Part shown: piece by piece, positions 54,005 to 60,787 of the stretch
Layout: the number at the start of each line of letters is the position of its first letter
How positions within the stretch are numbered: the first letter of the stretch is position 1
From: Chara braunii
Taxonomy: Eukaryota; Streptophyta; Charophyceae; Charales; Characeae
DNA length: 60,787 bases
NCBI GenBank assembly: GCA_003427395.1
Contig: BFEA01000081.1
Span: 2,937,018-2,997,804 of the forward strand
Direction: 5' to 3'
Notes under the pieces: model-generated
The model's database searches: none
What the model was told of the DNA's origin: nothing
What the model saw: the letters and a program-made list of their open reading frames with translations, nothing else
Made by a program: the position numbers and the translations under genes

Positions 54005-54243
54005 ACAATCAGTTTTATGTTTGTCAGTCTTTTTTCCTGTTGTCTGTTCTTCCCCTGATTTTTTCTAACCTTTTTGTGTGCCCAATTGAGCACCCTTAAG
54101 TAGTGCCAAATAGTCGGTAGTTCCTCGTTTGGAGTGCCTACTGCACTCTTATGGGGGCTGCTCGGTTCGGGATGTCTGGGTTGCCTCTCGGTGATGACGG
54201 ATGTTCGTCGGAGTGACTCCCTGGCTTAGTGGGTGGTGGGAAC
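53598..54243. repeat. Complex foldback with (CA)n centre
   Basis: Arms 53645-53808 and 54020-54186 are ~165-bp inverted repeats (CGAGCAGCCCCCATAGGAGT / ACTCTTATGGGGGCTGCTCG), separated by ~210 bp including (CA)n at 53934-53998. A second pair, GTGTGTTTGCTGTGCAGT (53598) and CTGCACAGCAAACACAC (53820), and a third, GGTTCCCACCACCCACTGAG / TAGTGGGTGGTGGGAACC (53866, 54224), overlap it in a rearranged order. Confidence 0.8.
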
Positions 54244-54584
54244 CAACAGTCTGCGGGGTTCAATCGTGATGTGAGTAGGTCATGTGCTGCTTTGCTCCGT
54301 GTTGGATGTGTGGACGTCCTCGTCTGTGCTCCGCCACTGCCTTGCTGCCGGTCCCGCTTGCTTCGCGTGTGGTTCTTTGCAGGTTGATGTGTTCGCTGTG
54401 CGGTGTGGCCGTGTTGTTGGTGTTGCCTTGCGCTTCGCTTCTCCGCTGCCGTGCTGCTCATCCGTTGGCGGTGCCTTCCGTGCTTGCTGCTTATGTGCCC
54501 TGTAGGTTGGTTGCCTTGTTGCTGGTGCCTTGTGCTCCAAACGGCAACCGTGAAGCGGAGAACTCGTGACGTGCGTGGGCTGAC

Positions 54585-55382
54585 TTTCCTTCGAACGTGC
54601 GGGCCAAGCCCAGCGCGTGCCATGAAGTCTTGGCTGATGTAGTTGCGAGTCGCTCCACAATTGATCAAGGCACTGCAGGTCGCCTTTCCGATCTGAATGC
54701 GGATGTAGCGGAGCGGCGAGTCGATGTCGATGTACCGTTGTGTTGCGTACTCGCAGTCGATCTTCGCAAGATAGTAGTTACAAAGGTCAACAACCGCTAC
54801 CCTGTCGTCCGTCGACGGACTCCGAGGTGGTACTGCAGCGTGCAAGTACTCGTGTAAATGTGCCATTAAGGCATTGCAATGCGGTGTTGGCAAAGAACCG
54901 GTGGAGGGAAGAGGCAACCATTGGAAGTCCTCAACCGTCAACGGGTCGAGTTCCTCAAGACTCGCCCAAAGTGACAGATCCTCCGATAGAAGGGCTGGCG
55001 AAGCAACCGGTTCGTTGTCCGACAATGGAACTACCGCGCATGTGTTGGAATCTTGCACGTGGAGAGGCTGGTTCAACGGTGGGACCAGCTCGACAACATA
55101 GTTCTCAAACTCAATGCGAGGACTTGCGACTACCTCGGTGTCCCCGGATGTGAGAGAGACTGCTAAGCCGAGTCCGGCGGACTGGGAAGTGTTGTCGCTG
55201 CACTTCCCGCGATGCTCAATTTCCCGATCCCGGATGTTTGACATTTTCCTTCTCCTTGTCGAGGCTGGCGCTTGTGACGTGTTTGATGCTGTAGCATCAC
55301 AAACGGCATCCCCATTTCTGTCTCGACTTGAACATGTCTTCGGTAATACCGAACTTCGTCCATGGTGACTGTGGTGCTCCAT
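54585..55382 (-). pseudogene. Gypsy retropepsin-like protease, catalytic Asp lost
   Basis: The frame contains a Ser/Pro-rich spacer, then RYIRIQIGKATCSALINCGA and TRNYISQDFMARAGLG. In gypsy proteases the active site is [LIV]-[LIV]-D-[CST]-G-A-[ST]; here the Asp is Asn (residue 241 from the Met at 55382), a G-to-A change. After PHVRRK (54585) the matching sequence moves to another frame (KESQPTHVTSS) and then becomes unrecognisable. It would process Gag-Pol. The flap and C-terminal half are missing, so it is certainly inactive. Confidence 0.65.
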
Positions 55383-57057
55383 CCGCCGATGCTGGTTTCG
55401 CCTTTGGTTTTCTCCCTCGGGGTCTTGAGCGTTGCGGTGGTATCACTACCGCCACATCTCCTTCACTTGATGTAGACGCGGCTGCGTGGTCCTCACTAGG
55501 TCCTTGTTGGACTGCTGCTACTTGCGGCGTCCGTTGACCTTTGCCTTTCTCCACATAACCGGGCTGTTGGCGGGCCTTGTTGGCCGCCCGCTGATTACCT
55601 TGGATTAGTTCTCCTGCCTTTGAGATCATGTCATCAAAGGTCTCATACTGGAACTCGCTGCCGAGAGCAGCTGTCAAGGCGTCGCATGACCAAGCAAAGA
55701 ATTCGGACCGGATTGCGTCGAACGGTAAGTTCAACTCCGGGGTGGCGACGAGTCTTTGGCACTCTGTCAGCCACTCCCGTGAAGGTCGCTGGCCTTGAAA
55801 CATGCGAAAGATCTTGTTCAAGGCATGACGCTTGTCGTTGTTGACCATGAACCGAGTCTTCCATTTCTTCTCGAATTCCTCCTACGTGATCTTGGTGTGG
55901 AGTGTGGCGAGGGTAGATTCCAATGTGACTGCCATGTGCGTCATGAAGGTCTGCGCTCCTCCAATGAGTTGGAGGTAGAGTGCGTCAAGTCGCCGCAGTG
56001 CTGGAGTGTGATGCACGTCCGCCTCTACGTTGAATGCCATCCACCAATGCAGCGGATCGGTCTTGTGATAGTCATTGAACTTCTCGATCTTGAAGTTCGG
56101 CATCTTTCATTCCTTGGCGACAGTGGCCGGTCGTTGCTGAACGCGGTCGTTGAGTGTCTGCAGTTGATTGCTGACTGTCGACGCTCCAGCAAACTTGCTG
56201 ATGTTGCCGAGGGACGCGACCACGTGGTTGATCCGCTCCTCGAGTTGCTTGGCCTACGCGGCCAAGGCCGGGCTGCAGTCTGCCACTGCGCTGCCCGTCG
56301 ACACAGCTGCTGACAGTTGTGCCAACCCCATGCTGACATCGGTCTCCAGCTGGTCGTTGAGTGTCTGCTGCTGGCTGTGGGCGGCGTGGAGTGTGCTGAT
56401 CTCGGCCTGCATGGTAGCGATTTTCTTGTCCAATGCTTTAAACGTAGTTTCGTGGCGGATGAAGACCTGCCGCATGGCCAGCGGTTCACGTTGCTGCCAA
56501 TTGCACGTGTACAACAGATTCTCCATCAGAACTGCTATGCCCTCCTTATCTCTCTCTTCTTCGGTTGGCTCCTCTTCTTCTTCGTTCGCTCGAAAGTGCT
56601 GCTGTCGGAGTATCCTCCGATACGTGTCTTCTTCGTTGGCGAGCTCCATTGTAGCTTGATAACGAACTTGGTTATGACTGGCCTCGACCTGCTGATGTTG
56701 CAACCGTGCGGCTGCTGCAGCTTCTGCTGCGGCCTGCTGACGTGCTACCTCTGCCTCTGCCAGCTGGAATTGAATTTCCTGCTGGCGGGCGGCTTCCTCT
56801 TCTTCCCACTTGCTTAGTTCAGTTGCAGTGGTCTCCGAGTAGAGCTGGAGACGTTTGAGAAACGCTGGTAGCGTTTCATCAGTTTGTTGAATTGGGATAG
56901 GAGGGGTAACCGACCTCTTGGGGCTGGCTTGTGCATTGACGTCGGCGGTAGCAGCCATGGTCGTGCGTCGCCTGAGCGGGATCCGAGGTGTCTTAGGTCC
57001 CTGTTGGGGCTTGGTTCTTGCGGATCCGCGCTCCGCAAGTCGTTGACTGCGGCGCAT
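55297..57057 (-). pseudogene. Gypsy gag with in-frame stops
   Basis: A continuous reading from ATG at 57057 to the gag-pol junction is interrupted by stops near 56253 (TAG), 56103 (TGA) and 55881 (TAG). The N-terminus is basic and Pro-rich. Residues 80-190 are a Gln/Glu/Ala coiled coil (KWEEEEAARQQEIQFQLAEA). After the stops come the capsid-like part (LHWWMAFNVEADVHHTPALR, KTRFMVNNDKRHALNKIFRM, REWLTECQRLVATPEL) and a basic tail (KARQQPGYVEKGKGQR) without a CCHC knuckle. The third stop falls in LHTKIT*EEF, where the paralog at 58.6 kb has Trp (LHTKISWDDL). Confidence 0.7.
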
Positions 57058-57089
57058 TAAGTACTCTGGTCTTCGTCTGCTGCTAACGT

Positions 57090-57260
57090 GTCACCGCTGA
57101 GGTGGCACCTGTTGATGTGGCACTGCTGAGGTGACCGCTGTTGACTGGGCACTCGGCTGTCGTGCACGCTGAGGTGGCACGCGGCTGATGTGGCAATCTG
57201 CGTTTGTGGCCCACTGCTGATGTGGCACAATGCTGACGTGGCCGGAGACTGACGTCCGTA
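57090..57260 (-). repeat. GTGGCAC/GCTGATGTGG motif cluster upstream of gag
   Basis: GCTGA(G/T)GTGGCAC or close variants appear about seven times at irregular 16-30-bp spacing just 5' of the gag ATG. Confidence 0.65.
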
Positions 57261-57369
57261 GTACCGAGAGGAGGAGAGAGAGAAGGTAGGGGTGGAGGAA
57301 GGGCAGAGAGGCAAACAATGCACAGACAGTCCCTTTCTTCCCTGACCTCGAAATTTGACACGAATCCAA

Positions 57370-58030
57370 AGAACAATTTCTCCCTTCCCCTACGAAAATG
57401 TCGAATTTTGAGAAATTAAATAAAATTTAATTGGAAAATATGAGTTAATAAAATTTAATTTTGGCAAAAGATTAAATATTTAATTAAAGAATATATAAAT
57501 TTGCACAAATAAAAATGAATAAAGTTTAAACATTTAAACATCTTCAATACTTTCACGAAATTTTAATCGGGGGAGAATTTAGCATCATCACGAGGTCACT
57601 AAGTAAGTAGAAGATAAATGGTAATAGGAAGATACACAATTTGCTGGGAAGATTCAACCTTTCAACGCAATAAAAGATGCATTTTGCAAAAAGTGAAAGT
57701 TCCGTGAAGTTGCAGTTTGAATGTGGCCGAGCTCAGGCCCGATCTGCCTTAACTGGCGTGGTGCCTGGCTGGCACTTACTTCCCATAGGTTGATAGGCCG
57801 TTTAGATTAGGTTAGGACTAACCCTAATTAGCACTAGTTAGGTTACTCGTAATTAACGATTCCCTAATTTGCGCAATATGGAGAAAAGTCACAAAACCTA
57901 GAATTATACTTCAACGACCTAATTACTATGTAAGTACGTGAAAAGAAAAAAATTTGCAACTTGCGATTTACTGATAACAGAGTACAGGTGTAGATCATCA
58001 ATCAATCAATCAATCAATCAATCAATGGTG
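57370..58030 (-). other. AT-rich leader of the gypsy element
   Basis: Unusually AT-rich for this part of the window (AAATTTAATT and TAAATATTTAATTAAAG runs), between the primer site and gag. Contains an (AATC)n tract at 57999-58026. No coding frame. Confidence 0.5.
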
Positions 58031-58047
58031 AGTCATCCAATGCTGGT

Positions 58048-58062
58048 CTGCTCCGATACCAA
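58048..58062 (-). promoter_or_regulatory. Primer-binding site, initiator tRNA-Met type
   Basis: Minus strand TTTGGTATCGGAGCAGACC follows the LTR end. Plant gypsy/copia elements commonly use TGGTATCAGAGC, complementary to the 3' end of tRNA-iMet; here one base differs (A to G). Confidence 0.7.
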
Positions 58063-58065
58063 ACT

Positions 58066-58550
58066 GTTCCTCCCCGGTACCTGATCCGGTAGCTATGGCG
58101 CGGCAGGGCCGCTGCGCTGTTCCTCCTCGCCGCTGTGCTCGTTTTCTCCTCGCTGCTCGCGCTAACGCTGCTGCGCTGCGCTAATCTCACTAACGCTGCA
58201 AGCCTGCGCTAATCCTGAAGACTAACCCAACCGTACTAACTTCTAACCTCCCGCTGAGGCTGGTACCCAACCTTTGTAGTGCTGGGCCGGCCTCCTACCT
58301 GCTGGTACCTACCGGCCTGGACCGTTGATCTGAATCGACGGTCCAGATTCAAACTGGACTTGGCGCCTAAATGTGGCAGCCTCTGCAGCGCCGCTGGTAG
58401 GTCCTATGCTGAACCGGTACCGGCCTTGTGGCCATTGGCCTGGGCCTCTACCCCTGGCCTGCCTGAACCGCCATGGTCCACGCCCATCTGGGCCTCATCT
58501 GAACCGTCGTCCCTTAGGCCTACCCTGCCTACCTGGAACCGGGCCCTAAC
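58066..58550 (-). repeat. LTR-like segment of the gypsy element
   Basis: GC-rich, begins on plus as TGTTCCTCCCCGGTACC (an LTR 3' end CA on minus) next to the PBS. The outer edge is not defined because the plus-strand gag scrap follows. Only one LTR is present, so no pairwise dating is possible. Confidence 0.5.
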
Positions 58551-58554
58551 TGGG

Positions 58555-59175
58555 GCCCGTGTGGCTCAGAATGCCACAGTGCTCGTCTCCGTGCTGCATA
58601 CCAAGATCAGCTGGGACGATCTTACAGCAGCATCGCAAATTTAAAGCGGTTTCAAGTGGAGATGCCCAAGCTCAAGGCTATGGACAAGCTGCAGACGTTC
58701 TTTCATGCTGCATGGCACAAGCGGTTCCAAGTGGAACCGCCCGAGCTCGAGGCTATGGACAAGCTGCAGACTTTATTTCAAGAATCTCTAACGAGCACGG
58801 ACTGCATCGTGGAGTAACAACGCTTGGCATCCACGCCCAACTTGCTGCTGAACTTCATGGGCGTCAAGCACTATTTCATCACACGCTCAGGCCCGATATT
58901 GCAAAATGCACTTATGCAATTCGCAGAGATGCTCACCACGAGCGAACTTCTCTTCGGCAATGCCTTGCTGAATATAGTGACAAACACGGCTGCTGGAAAT
59001 GACCGTCCTGCGTCCTACACAGACCCGAACAAGGGACAACAAAGGCCAAATATGGACGTCGTCACAGCAACTTCGCCGACCAGACGTATTGACAGGGCTG
59101 CATCTTCGGACGAGGTAGACATGGTAACAGCCACCTGGGATGGCCTCCAACCGCCCAAAGGCAAGGGGGGCAACA
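58555..59175 (+). pseudogene. Second gypsy fragment: gag with internal duplication
   Basis: The frame starts ATVLVSVLHTKISWDDL, homologous to the gag above. A 75-bp segment (58644-58718, KRFQVEMPKLKAMDKLQTFF) is repeated at 58719 (KRFQVEPPELEAMDKLQTLF). It then runs through a TAA to LNFMGVKHYFITRSGPILQN and ALLNIVTNTAAGND, ending in a Lys/Gly-rich tail. Opposite orientation to the 54-58 kb element and from a distinct copy. The N-terminal half of gag is missing. Confidence 0.6.
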
Positions 59176-59224
59176 GTTGACCAAGCTTCAATGCGAGGAC
59201 TGACAGTTTTACTTGGACAATGAA

Positions 59225-59560
59225 GCACGGACTTCTTTCTTGGGTCTCAAGAGTCAAAACCACGTTGCTATGCGCACCCAGAGCACCGGTTTTGCATATT
59301 TACGACCTGCTTTTGCCTACGTGCATCACTACCAATGCGTCCGGCTATGGCATTGGGGTGTCCTTGAGCAACATAATGGAATTGATTGGCATCCGGTCGA
59401 GTATTTTAGCAAGAAGGTGCCTCCCGTGCATTGAATAGACAACGCGCAAAAGGAGGTCAAATTGTTGACCTTCGACCATGCGCTCAAACGGTGGTGGCAT
59501 TTTTTTTCTCTCCCGACCGCAATTCGGTGGGTCACGAACAATAATCCATTGGTGTTTTAT
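59225..59560 (+). pseudogene. Gypsy RNase H fragment fused to gag remnant
   Basis: PVLHIYDLLLPTCITTNASG and YGIGVSLSN match the start of Ty3/gypsy RNase H, whose first catalytic Asp (in TDAS) is here Asn. A frameshift leads to GIDWHPVEYFSKKVPPVH and then VKLLTFDHALKRWWHFF and VTNNNPLVFYK. Protease, RT palm and fingers are absent between gag and this domain, so a large internal deletion joined them. The frame is cut by LINE-F. Confidence 0.65.
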
Positions 59561-59568
59561 AAGTCTTG

Positions 59569-60340
59569 CGATCACGGCCCAATGACGGGATGTTAAGGAA
59601 AAATTGAATCGTGCGAACACCAGGATGGATATTGACAAAATCGTCTCCTGCTTCTGTGAAGACTGGCTGGGAGGGAAACGGGAAGGCTGGATAGCAAAAG
59701 TGAGTTGGACAGGAGACAAGCATGACCAGGCTGGGCAATGGGCTTCATGACAAGATCATCAGACGGCGCACCCAGATTTGGAAAGGGATAATTACTCACT
59801 GCATTTCCATGAATGGACAAGGGTGGATCCAAGGGAAACATTACGATCGGCCCATGAATTCAATGACCCCTTTCCCCCCAATCCACTATCCCTTGAAGAA
59901 TGCATGTGGGACGGCTGAAGTGCCATCAGAGTCTTTTTCTCATCCGCACCTCAACATTTTTTTCGGGCGAGTCTAAGTTTTTCCCAAACACGAGTTCAGA
60001 CAGTGAAGTCATCGGCAACAGCTGACGGCCGGAAGGTAGGGAGACAGCCATGAGGCCTGGTGCCTCCCAGGCCCAAGATGGCAACTTGTGTCTTTGTCTG
60101 TTGTTTTTTGGGTTCTCTCAGGCTACCGACGTCACCTAAAAATACAGACCCTGCGCAGTCAGTCCCCTGAGTCTCAGGGCAATCAATGCTGGCAGGACCC
60201 CATGATTTCGAAAACTTCCAATGATGACACACATGAACTGATGTACTCAAAGATGTATTTGTGGGCCGCTGGACCGGTTTCTAGCAGGTGAGGCTCCCCA
60301 CCAAAAGAAAAAAAAGAAGAAAAAAAAAAAAAACACAAAA
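59569..60340 (+). mobile_element. LINE-F: 5'-truncated LINE inserted in gypsy RNase H
   Basis: Homologous to LINE-C from DHGPM.. through the whole 3' UTR (GGGCAATCAATGCTGGCAGG at 60175), ending in the tail (60262-60306) and an A-rich run. AAGTCTTG (59561-59568) and AAGTCCTG (60341-60348) form a probable 8-bp TSD with one mismatch. The coding relic resembles DIDRIISWFCKKWLGGKR of LINE-C but is frameshifted. Confidence 0.65.
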
Positions 60341-60348
60341 AAGTCCTG

Positions 60349-60787
60349 AGACATGGTCCATTGTAGCGGACCCACCAGGTGTGGTGCTCCGCTAGTGACA
60401 GAGATGGAGATGGAGGAAGAAGGGGGAGCAAGATGGCACAACGCAGATCCCCACGCAAGACTCCAACGCACGTACTCCAAAATGTGCAAGTGAGGAATGA
60501 GAATGCAAACAGACAATGGCTGGGGTATACCCCAGCGGACTGACGAGACTGGACTGGACTGGCTGGTACCGACAGAGGTACCGGCCTGGACTTGCCTACC
60601 CCAAATATAACACAGGCCTGTGAGAACAGGCCAAGGGGCTGGTCTCACAGGCCAACCCGAGGTCCACTACACGATCCTCGGCCTGTGATGGATCGCCTAG
60701 ATACAAACATGCTTCCGCCAAGAAGCGGAACTCTACCAAAGAAAAGAAAACCAGAGTAGTCTAGGATGCGGAGCAAGCTCCATGCTG
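60349..60787. other. Unassigned right edge, possibly LTR
   Basis: No gene. TGTAGCGGACCCACCAGG (60362) could start an LTR, and GTACCGACAGAGGTACCGG and CAGGCC/GGCCTG inverted motifs recur, but the window ends before this can be tested. Confidence 0.3.

Larger units (their letters stand above)
54244..58550 (-). mobile_element. Ty3/gypsy element: LTR, PBS, gag and broken protease; RT-IN absent
   Basis: Reading leftward: a GC-rich LTR-like segment (about 58550-58066) ending GGAACA, a primer-binding site, an AT-rich leader, gag, and a retropepsin that dissolves at 54.58 kb. No RT, RNase H or integrase and no second LTR follow; the foldback at 53.6-54.2 kb lies there instead. Confidence 0.7.

Noticed and set aside
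54138-54584. C-terminal extension of the protease frame (Gln/His/Arg-rich)
   Set aside because: The homologous frame shifts at 54.58 kb; the remainder is translation of AGCAAGGCA-type repeats and the foldback arm.
55880-56260. Stop-codon reassignment (TAG read as an amino acid)
   Set aside because: The stops occur only in decayed transposon frames that also have frameshifts and lost catalytic residues, and one aligns with Trp in a paralog; mutation explains them.

Overview
This is eukaryotic nuclear DNA made almost entirely of transposable elements and simple repeats. I found no intact host gene and no convincing rRNA, intact tRNA or CRISPR locus. Poly(A)-tailed L1-type LINEs with a C-terminal zf-RVT zinc knuckle, Ty3/gypsy fragments, many MITEs and Penelope-like elements (PLEs) with an endonuclease upstream of the reverse transcriptase point to the green lineage. 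The style of the gag and ORF1 fragments makes me suspect a charophyte alga such as Chara braunii. That is inference from memory of such proteins, not a search result. N runs at 21351-22255 and 36082-36446 are assembly gaps.

Layout. 1-660 is a purine-rich minisatellite. 661-8595 is a mosaic of MITEs, A/T tracts and decayed repeats. 8596-10361 is a 5'-truncated LINE (LINE-E) with a 13-bp target-site duplication (TSD). 11.7-14.2 kb (minus) and about 15.1-19.9 kb (plus) hold two diverged PLEs (PLE-1, PLE-2). Each has a charged ORF1, a GIY-YIG endonuclease and then reverse-transcriptase-linked sequence; PLE-2 keeps the RT motifs. 20.1-35.95 kb is a nest of insertions. LINE fragments D and C are each interrupted by an 'MN' retroposon (Asn/Asp-rich reading frames plus a hairpin-array 3' end). 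MN-1 (minus, 32.4 to 20.97 kb) is itself broken by two LX retroposons, a tRNA-headed element and a TTAA-target inverted-repeat element. 35.95-37.0 kb is a gap-containing long-TIR element and 37.44-37.61 kb a near-perfect hairpin. 38.8-41.7 kb is LX-2 carrying a Tourist/Harbinger-like MITE. 43.2-52.0 kb holds two more minus-strand LINEs (B, then A). 54.1-58.5 kb is a decayed minus-strand Ty3/gypsy element (LTR, tRNA-iMet-type primer site, gag, broken protease). 58.55-59.57 kb is a plus-strand gypsy scrap (gag joined to RNase H) followed by LINE-F.

The parts connect. LINEs A, C, E and F, the coding-poor LX elements and the MN elements share one 3' tail: two consecutive hairpins (GCTGG..CCAGC and GCTCC..GGAGC) followed by poly(A). 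This is what is expected if LINE-encoded RT recognises one tail and mobilises the non-autonomous families. Several insertions can be checked inside the window because a paralogous copy preserves the empty site. All coding regions found are pseudogenes with stops, frameshifts or missing domains.
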